Shown piece after piece: positions 24,045 through 36,793 of a DNA stretch of 64,000 nucleotides. The stretch spans positions 30,150,436 through 30,214,435 of the forward strand of contig NC_052509.1 of the NCBI RefSeq assembly GCF_014356525.2. Reading direction: 5' to 3'. Numbering within the stretch: position 1 is the first letter of the stretch; every line of letters begins with the position of its first letter. This DNA is from Nilaparvata lugens. Taxonomy: Eukaryota > Arthropoda > Insecta > Hemiptera > Delphacidae. The notes under the pieces were generated by a model. That model had not been told where the DNA came from. It searched no databases and worked only from the letters and a program-made list of their open reading frames with translations. A program made the position numbers and the translations under genes.

Positions 24045-25620
24045 CAATTTCTGTTTGAATATGTGTATTTGTGGATATGTATGTATGTCGGACGGATCTC
24101 GAAAACGGCTCCAACGATTTTGATTAAATCAGGAATATAGTGAGTTTGCGAAAAAAAACATTATTTTGGAACAGGTCTCAACTCTGGGAAAATTCGCTGA
24201 AGTTCCTTGAGAAAGGATTGTTGATCCCTCAAGTAGCAGCTGATCAGAAAAAAGTTTCCCATAGTCTGTTCAAAACGTAGGAGAGTGTGAGCAAATGAAA
24301 AAGATTAAAATAGCTGTAGTTGAGTTACCAAATTTGGCGACCTTATTTTGAAACATTGCAGTATTCTTGGAAAATCTGGTATAATAGGTTCAGAAAGTGA
24401 CCGGATGATAGCAAAATAAATTTAAAATCGATCTCTCCAAACATATGGTAGTTGAATGTAATGTTCATAGTGGAGTGATAGAAACGCGACTTATTTCTTC
24501 AGCTTCTGTTGTATTGGTTCCTCTGTTGCGCTATGTTTGTAAGCAGCCATGGCCTTGAGAGAGACAGTTGCACTGTCTGTTAATCCATAATCCGAACTAA
24601 ATATCACGAGAACCAATCAGAGATGCCTTCAATTAAAAAAAAACCCTGCTCTGATTGATTCTCATGAAATTCAATCCTGATTGAAATTGAACATGCTTTT
24701 GTGCTTCTGGGCCTGATATTTTCATGTTTCAAAATCAGCTAAAAACTAAATCGAAGAAAACATAATATTCCATCACCTGCTCCTATTTCCTTTCATGATG
24801 TTATTACGACACAAGACAAACCTATTGATATTGATAGATCACAAGTAAATTCCAAAGTTGTCTATTTAGATAGAAATTAAATTGAGTCACATGTTAGTTT
24901 ACATACAAATTTACATCCCCAAGCTTTTGGTTTCAAGCTAAGATCAAAGACAAGAATTAATTATATAATGGTAGTCAATAATCAAAGCGATTGAATAAAC
25001 TCTATTCAGATTTATGTAAATTCACATTAAAATGATCCCACTTCAATATTTATGATTGTAGTATTTAGGAATGTGAAATCAGCCACAATAAATGTTATAC
25101 TATCATGAATGGACTCTCATGTATGAATGGACTTCCATTCATGGAAGAAAGAATCAGTGGATTGGCTGCTTTCACACTTTTGGATGAGTGAAACTAAAAG
25201 TAAGCGACAGGCTATGCCAAAAATTCCAGAATAAGCAAGAGATTCATGGATACCAGAGTCATCAAATTCCGAATCAACTCAATTTGGAATATAATCTTCA
25301 ATTGCTTCAAGCAAAAACAAAAATAACATGATCACTGCTAATATGATAACTGTCAACGGGAAATATTAATTGCCAATGAATAAAGTCGAGGTTGATTCTT
25401 GAACCCCGCCCAATATTCTACAAAATTCGCTGCAATCGGACTACTATTCTACAGAGCACTTCCAACACATCAATGATTAGACTCAATAGTTTTCATGCCA
25501 AGTTGTGGCCTAATCTCAAAAACGATTATAACAATTTTGGTAGAATCTAGATTATAAATGGTTCACAAAAATAATCTTATCTTTCAATTCTCGTAGCGAA
25601 GCACGGGTGCCCTGCTTGTA
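24045..25620. repeat. Dispersed repeat family B, copy 3, with terminal block
   Basis: The start (24045-24150) has 'gcaatttctgtttgaatatg' and 'tcgaaaacggctccaacgat'. A later block at 25510-25620 repeats the theme and ends GCGAAGCACGGGTGCCCTGC, a GC-rich terminus that can fold on itself. Whether these are two ends of one element is uncertain. Nothing between them codes for a known protein. Confidence 0.5.
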
Positions 25621-28232
25621 AATAAATGAATAACGAGCGAAGCTCGGTGCCCCGATATTTGGTTTTGATCTGAGTATTAAGGTGTTTCAAAGGGAGTGTC
25701 ATTCTATCTAGTTTACTTCACACTTTGTTTATATTTACAACAATCCCATTGCCCTCTCAAATAAGTAGGTGCTGGAAATAGTTGTCACTTAGATATTTCA
25801 AACTTGCTCCTCTATTGCAGACATTTGTCCATGTGAGCAGGTAAAAGTTCTCTTTATATCTTTGATATTCAATTGAGATAACTTAATATCTAAGATACCA
25901 AGGTGATATTTATAAAGAGTGATGGTACTATACTGTACTATTCCAATCTATCATTTCGGTACCTTCGTATTTTTTTGATCTGATACTCTTTTCTTGCCCA
26001 ATTTAAAATCATTACTAAAATGAAGATGAGTGGATAAGTTGTCCTATATTCATCTATATAAATAATATAATGTCATCCGGAAATGATTCTTACCCCAAAT
26101 AATTTATTCTGAAATAATTGATTCTTAAATAATAAATAATTGATTCTTACTCACAAACATTGAGCAAAACGTGAGCAAAGCTTTCCGGAAACCTTAAAAT
26201 AAAACACCTCTTGGTGATAGCTATCTTCTTATCGTGTTTCTCGTTTATGTGTTCAGAAAAAGGACAATACAATTTGCGCCGTTATGAATTGATGGGACAA
26301 GAAGACAAAAACGTCGAAAACTAGGTGATTTTCAGGGAATGGTGGGAAAGAGGGGATGGATGTGTGATGGGAGCACAAGTGGCTGTGAGGGCGAAGGAGG
26401 AGGAATTGAAAATACGGTAAATGTGATTTGCTGGAGTGAGAAAGACAGAAATAATAACATCAAAACTTTATTGGCAGCTAAGAAAGGGACAACAACGAAT
26501 AGGTACACAACTGTTCTCTTCCATTTATCAGAAATGGGAACGGAAAATAATGGGCGGGGGAAGTGGAAAATAGATAGACAAACAGTTGATATTGACTGGA
26601 GGATATGGAATAAAAACATAAGAAACAAGCAAAAGGAGTCCGCTCATTGTTTGAGGAAGCGTTTTATATATATTGTTTCGCGAAAATTCTTTCCAACGAA
26701 GTTGGTAGTTGGAGAAGAGAAATCTGGCAGAAAACAATCTAGCGCTGTCAGTTGTGATTTCACTGCAGGATGATAAGCGCTGCGCTACGCTGCGCTGGGT
26801 GGATAATGCAGTCACTATTCCACTTGGATGCTATCATCATCATTCAATGGAGGCCTAGCTGGATTTAATGCTTTTCTTAGTGAGAGATTGGAACCAACCA
26901 CACAATATGTCACTCACTTTCTGAATAATAATAATAATAAATCACTGATAAAATTCCATTAGAGATCAATATTCTATGATCTCTTCAGGATAATATACCT
27001 TGCAATCACCGGGATAAACTGATATTATTTGAAACTCAACTTTTTATTTGCGGAAACTTTCGAGAAAGTAACTGATGGGAATAATATCTTCCACTTGAAG
27101 CAGGATAGAAAATAGTAGTAGCTTATATTGCAAATTGCAATAGACAAGAAAGGATAATTGATTACCCCGGAAGTGTAGCCTAGATAGACTTCATTGTGAC
27201 TCAACTTTCAAAAGGTTTCTGGGAAGTATGCCGGACTCTTAATTTTAGTATTAATTTTGAAAACACTTGTATTCCTATACAAGATTTCAAAACTTTTCTG
27301 GGAAGTAAGCCGTACTCTTAATTTCAGTCTCAACTTTGTAAACACTTGTATTTCTATAGAAGATGCCTATAATTCAAATTTCCTCCACTTATCAGATCAT
27401 TATGTGGATCAGTGTGAGACTTACCATATAAAGTTGATAGAATATCAATGAACCTCATTTAAAATTTAAGATTGTCATCGATATTTATGTGTGAGATGCA
27501 AATATATCTTGTTTGGGAGTCGAATGTGGTTCGAAAATGTTCAAATAAGCTCTCTACATAACTCTCTCAATTCGAGCAATGTGGTGAGTATTTCAACAAT
27601 ACTTTTCATCCGCACATTTCTTCTCCGAATGCAACCAAGTCATGTCCTCGTTCCTCGTTTGGTTTGAAGCAACGTTACAAGATAAAATTGGAGGAATAGT
27701 ATTCCCAGAAACTGTTATTACTCCCCGGTGTGTGGTTGGTTTTATTGCTCGAAGAACAACTTATTCCACAACTTGCATGTAGATATGACATCATACGAAT
27801 GCTGAGGCAACATTTCTCATCCAGAAGACAAACGACTTATCTCCCTGGTGCATCACTGGAGAGCGAATAAGTTTACCAAAACTAGATGGAATGGAAAATT
27901 TTCTCCTAATAGATCAATTGACTTGGGAACTCAATTTGTGCACTCAAGATTGAGATAATTTCAAAAATATACTAAATTAATCTATAACTCATCATTCATA
28001 AGAACGTTTTATCTGTACTAATGTGACATTTTGTATACAAATCTACTGGATTTACTACTACTGGACTACTGGATTTTTTGTATACAAATCTCTATCTAGT
28101 CATGTGTATGATTAAAAGTAAATGCGTTCAACACTATAATCGAGATTGGGAGAATTGTTCTCAAATCATAGTTTGTTTAATTATATTTTGGAAAATAGCT
28201 GATAGAAAAAAGAACCAATCAGATTGACTTTT
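25621..28232. other. Anonymous DNA, no supported gene
   Basis: Open frames at 26339-26773 (plus) and 26332-26628 and 26528-26815 (minus) lie over each other and show no motif, so I do not call them genes. A short ATA/ATT microsatellite lies at 26921-26940. Confidence 0.5.
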
Positions 28233-29652
28233 GGCCGGTTGCAGAGTCGACAAATAACGTCGCCCATAGTTAACAGCGCGGACTTAACTTTTTAACAGGC
28301 CAATTTCGTTGCAGAGACGTTCTGTTAGCTATTGCTCTGCCGATAAGTAACAGCGCGCCAACAAACATGTTTTTCCGTTGCAGAGACGAAAAGCCTACAT
28401 GCAGATGACGTTATCTGAGGCTACCAATTACTAAAAGTGCTCTTAATTTGAATGCCCAAAATCGTGCTTATAAATCCACTATACATTCGCGCCAAGTGTA
28501 TTTTAAGGTCATGTTGACTTGTTTGCATGTTTTAAAAGACAGAAGAAAATGGCCCGGAAACATTACATTATAATAACATCAACTATTTGAGACTGTAGAT
28601 AAAGTGCAAATAAACTGAATAAAATATCATTGACTATTCGAGTAGCTTGAACGAAGATGTAATACAATTTTTAATAAAATGTATAATTCAATAAATTTGA
28701 ATAATCAATTATTATTCATTTTAATAATAAGCACCGTATGCAGAGTCATTAGAAATATATCTCGTAAACTGGCTGCTTTCCGTCCAAGATATATAAAAAT
28801 GCCAGAAGGCAATGAAATAATTCTGGTCGAATTTTTTTTTTTTTTTAAATTGGTAATTTTCCTAACGTTACAGAATTGGCTGTGTGGACTGCTCTCATAA
28901 TCCCAGTGTAAACACAGTATGACAGCATATGTAAGCACTGAACAGCAATGACAAGTTGTTCTGTAAATACCGAAGCAAATATTGTACCTAGTTCAAAAGT
29001 TTTGTTTTTATTGTAACTGGAGTTTTATTCAAGATACTTGTTTCAAAATGTAGATATATCACCAATGTAAAATATCCTCTCATATTGAAGACTTCAAATT
29101 TTCAGTAGTATTACTGTGCTTCAAGTCTTGGAAGTTTTATAAAAGAGGCCTATGTATTTTGTTATATTTCAAAACGGTTTTTTTCAGCAGAAATTGCTAA
29201 AGTCCGTTCACAGTGCAACAGAATTCTATCCTAACTTATATCATCACTCCTAGTAAAATATAATAAGTTTCAAAATGTATCGCAGATATTCGTGGTAGGT
29301 ATTTGGGCTCAAAAGCCTATTATGATGAAAGTTTTGATACACATTTTTTTGTTGCATTAGATACGTACCTTGAGCTGCAGAAATTGAGGGAAGCAACTGA
29401 AGTTTCTAACTTGTGTCACCTTTCACTGGTGAGACATTATTAATATTAACAATAATGAATAAACCAGTCACTGATTTTACTTTTAACTCTGATTTTATTT
29501 TACTTACAAATATACAAAATAATTACAAATTAGGCCTAACATTATGTCACAATTTTCCTCTTTCCAACTTTATTTTTGAAATTTCCAACTCCACTTTCTC
29601 CTTTTCCAAATACATTTTGGCAGTTTCCTCTTCCAATTCTGAAACTTTCAAA

Positions 29653-29971
29653 TTATTTTTGGCCTTCTCCTCTATTTTCAAGATTCTCATCCGCTTCCTC
29701 CTCCAAGTTGAGTATTTTGATTCTTTTCTGATGCTCTATAAGATAAAGATCAAGTTTTTTTTTGGACACATCTACTTTCCCTCTGGAATACTCTTTCATA
29801 GGAATAGTGGGATCACTTGTTCTTCTCCTTTTCCTGGCGGCGGAAGTAACCGCAGGTCCTTCATTTGGCTGTGGCGGCGGTTGCTCCTCAATAATGTCAA
29901 TCGACGCCTCAACAATTGGTTCATCCCTGATTGAGACGTCAGCAGAATTCACTATCTGGATCTGGAAATTG
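29653..29971 (-). pseudogene. Fragment resembling the C-terminus of a Myb/SANT-like transposon accessory protein
   Basis: A minus-strand frame runs from a possible splice acceptor (AATAG before 29971) to a stop at 29653. It has an acidic, proline-rich stretch (EEQPPPQPNEGP), a basic patch (ARKRRRTSD) that could be a nuclear signal, and a charged helix KKKLDLYLIEHQKRIKILNL. Past about 29690 a coiled-coil-like sequence continues in another frame (EELEEETAK-type repeats), so a frameshift truncates it. PIF/Harbinger elements usually carry a second gene for such a protein, which helps the transposase bind DNA. The N-terminal Myb-like domain is not visible, so the identity is tentative. Confidence 0.4.
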
Positions 29972-30527
29972 CTATTGAATTAAGAATACGGTAATTAATT
30001 GAACAGAATTTTTAACAAATAGTGATATGAAATAATGCTAAGAATACTTTCGTAATTGCAAATATTGAGAACAGAATGAATAGCTGGAGGATAATCGATG
30101 ATCGCTTTTACACAAAAATACTTTGTCAATTCCCATCCAGACAGATAATTTCTGTGTAGTAGCGTTCATTGATTTTTCTTCAGCTATTCATTCTGTTGTC
30201 AATATTTGCAGTTGCAGTCTTTAGAGTATCTGATAACACTATGCATTGGAAATTTGATTATTTGAGAAAAGTACTCACTCTTTCTGCCACCTAGACAATA
30301 TTGAATACTTCATAAAATATTAATGTTCGAGAAGGAAAATAGGACAATTTTTCATGATTGAAAAGAGCCCGGACTAGCCTAGCCTAGCCCATAGGCCAAA
30401 CATATTATTGCTACGGCAATTACAAGTTCTTACCCAATCATGGAATTGAAAGAATTTTCTTTTAGCTTTTACCTTTTATAATAAAAAATGATATGTCCTG
30501 AACAACAATAACTGGGTACCAAGATTA

Positions 30528-30720
30528 CTTGCTAATAATATTACACTTAAAAGTAACAGCTTTTAGTCTATAGATAAAATGTAACTGTATTGTTATAATA
30601 TAACTTTCACTACCAAGATTCAATAATTTTATATTAATATTACTTGTTAATAATATTACATTTCGAAGTAACAGCTATAGATAAAATGTAACTATATTAT
30701 TATAATAATATATTATTTAT
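30528..30720. repeat. Imperfect tandem duplication, about 125 bp apart
   Basis: The block 'taataatattaca', a variable part, 'agtaacagc', then 'tatagataaaatgtaact' occurs at 30534-30600 and again at 30650-30705. It is AT-rich, non-coding, and inside the inverted-repeat element. Confidence 0.6.
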
Positions 30721-31699
30721 AAGAAATCAACCAATTTTTAATTCATTGCTTCAACTCACCCATATTGTTTATGAAACGTTCATCTCCATCTCCACACGAT
30801 TTGATTTGTTAACCTCCAAATCCAAACATCAACAATGAAGCAGACACGTGCTGTGATAAACAAGCGCCATGTTGTGACGTCATCCGACTGGAGGTTTGGA
30901 AGGAATGTTCACAGTGATTCTCTCCCCGTTGCCAATACATTAGTTGGATAGAAGCATACCACGCAAAATGTGGTATGGGCAGCAGTGTGACTTATGTGTG
31001 TGTCTTATCAGAGCCATAGTTAAAAGGGGTCTGGCAAACGACTGTGCAAGGAACATCTATTTATGGGCAAGCTGTTAACTAATGGCTCTGTTAACTATGG
31101 GTGACTTTATGTAGCGACTCTGCAAACTGTCATTTGTGCATAAGACTTAGTACTATAGTAATACTCAAGCAGTACAACATTGATTTTGAACAATTTGAGT
31201 GGAATAATAATTCCACTAAGATAGAATATTATTCCATAATAAGCTACTGTATAAGCATATCATGTACATAATCAAAAATATATAATATCAAGTAGCAAGT
31301 ACAATGACAAAATCAGTTACAAGTCGATATCGAATCAATCTATATGAATAAAAATCTGGTATGGTACACTCACACAACTTTCCTTGCTCATTGAACTTTA
31401 CTGTGAGCCACATTCTTAAACAAGAATAATAATTTAGAAGAACAACATAATCACGATTGACAGCAACATATTTGAAACTATGATCAGACTAATGTATATG
31501 TGTATATATAATTGTTTTCAGAGTAATCTTCTCTTTGTGTAAATTATTGTGAAATTCAATTATTTTCTTAAAAGTCGTCAAAACAGCTGTTCAACACATG
31601 AAATATTTCGACTATGTGTTCTTTTTATAAACTGCTCTACCTTCCTACCTCATGTATGAGAAGGAGTTTACAAAGTCCATTTCTCAAGGATGGAGTGAA

Positions 31700-32350
31700 C
31701 CCCATTAGTTTCCGAGGGAAAAGACTTATGCCAGTTGATAGAGCTGATAAATAACTATACAAGGTATGAATTTGAATAAATCAGTCCAGTCATTTTTGAG
31801 AAAATTGCGAAAAACATGGTTTTTCAGTAATTATCCACCATTTTTCTTAAGAATATTACAGTGCTCCTGAAATTTTCCCAGAGATAAGACTTATGTCAGT
31901 TCATAAGGCTTATGAATAGCTATCCATGGTAAAAATTTGAAGAAAATCGTTGGAGCCGTTTTTGAGAAAATCGTGAAAAACATAGTTTTTTAGTAATTAT
32001 CCACCATTTCTCTCAAGAATATTACGGAGCTCCTACAATTTTGTCAGAAATAAGACTCAGGTCAGTTGATAGGGTCTAATAATATCTATCCATGATATGA
32101 ATTTGGAAAAAATCGTTCGTGCCGTTTTTGAGAAAATCGTTAAAAACATGGTTTTTTAGTAATTATCCGCCATTTTTCTCAAGAATATTACGGAGCTCCT
32201 GCAATTTTCCCAGAAATGAGACTCATGTCAGTTGTTAAGGCTTATAAATAGCTATCCACGATATAAATTTGAAGAGAATTGTTTGAGCCGTTTTTGAGAA
32301 AAACGTGAAAAACATGGTTTTTTAGTAATTATCAGCCATTTTTTCCGCCA
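31700..32350. repeat. 165-bp tandem repeat, about four units
   Basis: A unit with GCCGTTTTTGAGAAAATCGT, AACATGGTTTTTTAGTAA, TTATCC-CCATTTTTCTC and AAGAATATTACGGAGCTCC recurs with anchors at 31819, 31985, 32150 and 32315, a spacing of 165-166 bases. Divergence between units is modest. It leads directly into a conserved non-coding tail (32350-32620). Confidence 0.88.
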
Positions 32351-32625
32351 TCTTAAATTGAATTTCATTCAATTTATCATTGTCGGGTCCTCATGGTAGA
32401 AGGACCTCAAGTTTGACATTTCGAATCAATCGGTTAATTAGGAATTGAGTTATCGTGTTCACAGACATACACACATACACACATACAGACCAACACCCAA
32501 AAATCATGTTTTTGGACTCAGGGGACCTTGAAACGTATAGAAAACTTGAAATTGGGGTACCTTAATTTTTTTGGAAAGCAATACTTTCCTTACCTATGTT
32601 AGTAGGGCAAGGAAAGTAAAAATCG
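32350..32625. repeat. Tail of the 165-bp repeat element, with terminal hairpin
   Basis: After the array comes ACACATACACACATACAGAC low complexity, and then a hairpin: TACTTTCCTTACCTA (32582-32596) pairs with TAGGGCAAGGAAAGTA (32603-32618) around a six-base loop. This looks like the end of a non-autonomous element of which the tandem array is the body. Confidence 0.6.
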
Positions 32626-32930
32626 AGCCTCAAATTTTGACATTCAATAACTTTTCTATGTGTGCACCTAATTTGATGATTTTTTTAGTTGTGATCGTCA
32701 TGTTCAGTACCAGGTTTATGGCCTATCAAATTAATAATCTGACTTCAGGACTCTTTCCTACGATCCTTTTAAGTTTGCATGATGTGATCCTTATGAGAGA
32801 AGATTTTTGAGCTGGCCACACACATGAATAAAATCAGCTGTTATAAGCTGTGTATTGCGTCATTCAACAGCCGTCGGTAGATAGTAGACAAAAGTGTATG
32901 CTGCTCCATAACCGCCCATGTTATCCTATA

Positions 32931-33097
32931 GGTGTGTACAGATGTACGCGCTGCGAACATGAGCAATTCCCTTTGCTAATCAGCTGACTATATCTATATT
33001 TTTACAGAAACGTTATAAGATATAGATATAAAAAGCTTGGCATCAGCTGACTAAAAGTCAATTGCTCATGTTTGCGGCGCGTAAATCTGTACGCACC
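32931..33097. mobile_element. MITE, 167 bp, near-complete foldback
   Basis: The left arm, GGTG-GTACAGAT-TACGCGC-GC then AACATGAGCAATT and a TCAGCTGA block, is answered by its reverse complement up to ACGCACC at 33097. Even the centre (TATATCTATATTTTTAC...ATAAGATATAGATATAAAAA) is nearly symmetric. There is no coding content. It was probably mobilised by a transposase encoded elsewhere; the superfamily is unclear. Confidence 0.8.
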
Positions 33098-33104
33098 TTA
33101 TTAT

Positions 33105-33500
33105 ATTAAGCGAACAATTCCTGTATAACTGTTTCTATTTTTTTTATATATCTAGTTATCTGGCTATCTGGTTATCTGGTTTTATGGTTATTTATGTTCA
33201 ACGGATCTCAAAAACAGCTCTAACGATTTTCACAAAATTTGGAATATAGCAGGTTTATGATATTAAAATTTGATTGCACTAGGCTCAACCCTGGAAAAAC
33301 TCGCTGAAAGACATGGAAAGGATAATTCATCCTTGAAAAAGCAGATGATGATTTTGTCGTTTGTCGATAACAGAAGATGCGTGTGCCTGTGTGGGCTGTG
33401 TAATCAATTAGCTTACCGTATCTCGCAAAAAATCTGGAAATTTTAATTGACTTGATCAAAATACAGTAATCTGCTTTGTTGACATGGGATGATATGCAGG
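33105..33500. repeat. Dispersed repeat family B, copy 2
   Basis: Matches 22075-22620 without the long hairpin. It keeps 'acagctctaacgattttcac', 'gataacagaagatgcgtgtg' and 'cttgatcaaaata'. It begins within ten bases of the MITE at 32931-33097. Confidence 0.75.
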
Positions 33501-34219
33501 GTGTCCCACCAAGGTTGCAACAGCCATTGACCATAGATTCTACTCGACATTTCAGACAAAAAATGTTCAGTAAAATTTTTCCCTATTGACCTTGATTTTT
33601 GAGATATATCGATTTATATATCATGATTATGGCATTAGACATTTGGAACTTATCACTTATTTTACCAATTGGAAACATATTATGAACTTAAGATGAGTTT
33701 GATATATCACTTTCGAAGAGAAATTAATTATACTTTAATATAGACAAAAAAGATAACTTTAAAAAACACTAATAAAGCTTAAAACATCAATTTTCCTTCT
33801 CTCGGACTCTTTGCGGACCACTTCTAGAGCTTTCACGGACAACTTATTTGGAACCAGTGATCTATATAAATATGTGGAAAGATAAATTTCAATTTTGTGT
33901 ATTTCCTCATCCCATTTATTGGATCGAACTTCAAATAATCCAAATTCAAAATATTTTTTGTTGCTCAATTGAATATAACATTTTATGAAATATTTAACCA
34001 TGATAAAGTGCTGATTGAAGACGTCTTGACTTCTCTGATTGATTCTCTTCAGTACTGAGTACCCTACTCATAAAATGTTGGTACGATAGCTATTGATATG
34101 ATTTTCGAGTTGCATCACCATGAGTAGTGGTTAAGATTGGAAATAACACTAAATATTAACAATAATAAGCGAATAACAATAATAATAAGAGAATGAGCGC
34201 AAAAAACAAAAGAATGGAT
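33501..34219. other. Anonymous DNA, no supported gene
   Basis: The 33759-34001 minus ORF (80 codons) and others here show no family features. Confidence 0.45.
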
Positions 34220-34451
34220 GTCATTGGAGAGAAACAATTAAAATTGTATGGACACCTTTGCAGAATGAATGAAGGGAGACTTCCTTTAAAAAATATGGAA
34301 TTGGGTACCAGTGAACAGAAATAGGTGTGAAAGAACGCGAAAGAAATGGGTATCCAATGTCCACATTCAAATGAAGAATAGGGATCTCTTTGAAGCAGAC
34401 TGGATAAATAAGGAAAGATGGCAATTGGGGTGCAAGAAGTTACATAACTGA
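34220..34451 (+). pseudogene. C-terminal fragment of a LINE reverse transcriptase
   Basis: The frame reads LYGHLCRMNEGRLPLK, then after a one-base shift ERTRKKWVSN and DWINKERWQLG to a TGA at 34449. This Y-G-H-x3-RM ... RLP ... R-R-W ... D-W-x3-ERW pattern is typical of the very end of ORF2 in many insect LINEs that lack RNase H. It is a 5'-truncated remnant directly before the Polinton polymerase and may mark the element that cut off the Polinton end. Confidence 0.7.
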
Positions 34452-34564
34452 AGTTGTGTCTCCTGTTTTAATTTTTATCACAAACTTTGAAGTGTCTTCT
34501 GTTATGTGCTATATATATATAGTCACTATTGTCATGGGTCTAGCTCTATGGGGGGAACACAAAA

Positions 34565-36785
34565 ATGGGTAATTATGAACTTGGAGTCATAAGTCTTCCA
34601 AAAAACCTAGTCAAAACAGCATCGAATCCAGAAGACTTGTTCAAAGTGCTGCCACATACTGCCAAGGTGTTTGGAAACAGATTGAGCCTTGTCTCAAGGA
34701 AAGGAGTGTTTCCATACGACTACTGCGATTCATGGCAGAGACTTGTAGAAACATTGCTACCACCCAAAGAGGCATTTTTCAGCAAGCTGACTGATAGGAG
34801 TGTTAGCAGTGATGATTATGAACATGCTGAAACTGTGTGGAACCAATTCAGTTGTAGAACTCTGGGAGACTACAGTGACCTGTATTTGGAAACAGATGTT
34901 CTCCTCTTGGCCGATGTCTTTGAGAGCTTCTGTGATGTATGCATGAAGACTTATGATTTGGATTGTGCGCACTACTTTACATCTCCAGGCTTTTCCTCTG
35001 ACATCATGCTGAAATATACTAAAGTTGAGCTTGAGCTCCTTACTGACTATGACATGTACATGTTTATCAAGCGAGGTATCAGAGGAGGAATAACAAATTG
35101 CATACACCATCATGCAATTGCCAACAACAAGTGCACTGGCGCACCTTGGGATCCAGAGAAGCCTACATCCTATCTGTTATATACAGATGCTAACAACCTA
35201 TATGGTTGGGCAATGTGTCAGCCAATTCCATGTTGCCAATTCCAATGGATGGATAAAGGAGAATATTGGGAGCAGTAACAATAGGTTTTACAGGTTGAGT
35301 GGATAATATGGAGATTGGATACATTCTAGAGGTGGACATTGAATACCCTTCCAACTTGCACAGCGAGCACAATGATTTCCCATTTCTTGCAGAGAACAAG
35401 AAAACGCTCGAATCTAATCATGTACGACTCATGACAACCCTGTCTGATCGCAAACATTATGTACGTCACTACCGCACCCTAAAACAAGCAGTACAGTATG
35501 GGTTGGAGATTAAAAAAGCTCATCAAGGTGTGTGGTTTGAGCAGAAAAACTTTCTAGCATCATACATCATGCTTAATACAAAGCTAAGACAGCAGTCAAA
35601 GAATAAGTTTGAAAAGAACTTTTTCAAACTCATGAACAATGCAGTGTTTGGTAAAACAATGGAGAATGTGCGAAAAAGGATGAGCATGGAGCTAGTGAAT
35701 GATGAGAAGCATTTGAATAAACTGATTGCTCGACCAGTGTACAAGGATCGTATTATATTTGGAGAGAATATTTGCGCTGTTACAATGCATAAAGAGAAAG
35801 TAGAGCTCAACAAGTCAATCTATATAGGGTTATCAGTGCTTGACATCAGCAAAACGTTCATGTACCAATTCCATTATGACATCATGAATCCCATCTACAA
35901 GACTGTCTCCAACTCTTATATCAAGATACTGATAGCTTTTTCTACCTTGTCAAGACAGAAGACATGTACAAAGATATCATCAACAATCAACAGCTTAAAG
36001 ATACCTTTGATACTTCAGAGTACCCTGCTGACCACCCATGCTACTCAGATACAAACAAAATGGTGCTTGGCAAGTTTAAAGAAGAATATGCTGGCCGAGT
36101 GTCACTTGTGTATGTAGGCCTATGATCAAAGCTGTATGCCTGTAGGTGTTACAATAGTGATCCAAATCAGTTGACAAGTGGATTGATAAAAAAAGCTAAA
36201 GGAGTACAGAGACCAATACTTGGGCAGGAACTCTCAAAAATGCATCCAGATGCAGAACATTACATAGTCTTTCAAGACTATCCAGATTGTCTAAATGGTG
36301 ATGAGGATATCTACAGAGAACAAGTGATGTTTGGTACTAGGAAACATCAGATCATGACTCAAGTCATGAAGAAGAAGGCACTGAGCAAAGCTGATGAGAA
36401 AAGGTATATTCTAGATGATGGAATTACAACTCTTGCACACGGACATTACAAGATCCCCACTCCAGCACACAAGGATGAGAAGAAGGATGAGTAGGCAGAG
36501 GAGGAGGAGGAGGAGGAGGAGGATTATGATGTGAAAGAAGAGATGATTGACTCTCAAGAAATTCTCAAGTATCAGGAAGCTAGCAGTACTACAACAGCTA
36601 AACGGTTACATTCCTCATCACATGATAAGCTCATTGATAGAGTCAATGAGTCAGGTAGCAGTACTATCCCCGCTAAACGGTTATGTCCCTTATCAAATGA
36701 TGAGCTCGCTGATATGATCAATGACTATGAAATAGATAGTGATGCATCTCAGTACAGCATTCTGAAAAAATTGATCAAAGACTGA
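34565..36785 (+). pseudogene. Protein-primed DNA polymerase B (Polinton), N-truncated and frameshifted
   Basis: The replicative polymerase of the element. Frame 1 (34565-35278) has an exonuclease motif in YLETDVLLLADVF and polymerase motif A in YTDANNLYGWAM. Frame 2 (35299-about 35915) has motif B in KLMNNAVFGKTMEN. Frame 3 (about 35915-36785) has motif C, DTDS at 35925-35936, then the thumb region to LDDGITTLAHGHY, which is typical of the Polinton polymerase end. Frame 3 is interrupted by TGA at about 36123 and TAG at 36492. The tail (36495-36785) is acidic, with an E-rich run and two copies of an AKRL-S-D-L repeat. Exonuclease I and II are missing, so about half the protein is gone. Confidence 0.93.
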
Positions 36786-36793
36786 GTGGGAGG

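Larger units (their letters stand above)
28233..31131 (-). mobile_element. 2.9 kb DNA transposon-like element with terminal inverted repeats
   Basis: The left end (28235-28280) has GGTTGCAGAGTCG, AATAACGTC and CCCATAGTTAACAG. The right end (31085-31129) is its reverse complement with few mismatches. Subterminal copies of CGTTGCAGAGACG occur at 28311 and 28373. The interior has part of a coding exon on the minus strand with a DNA-binding-accessory look (29653-29971) and a small AT-rich duplication, but no recognisable transposase. Ends and accessory protein resemble the PIF/Harbinger superfamily; that is inference. No convincing target duplication was found. Confidence 0.65.

Noticed and set aside
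26339..26773. 144-codon ORF with minus-strand ORFs over the same bases
   Set aside because: Open frames in both directions across purine-rich DNA, without any protein motif.
30755..30763. Possible minus-strand first exon: ATG followed by a GTGAGT donor
   Set aside because: Joining it directly to the exon at 29971 gives a stop within a few codons, and no other exon was found.
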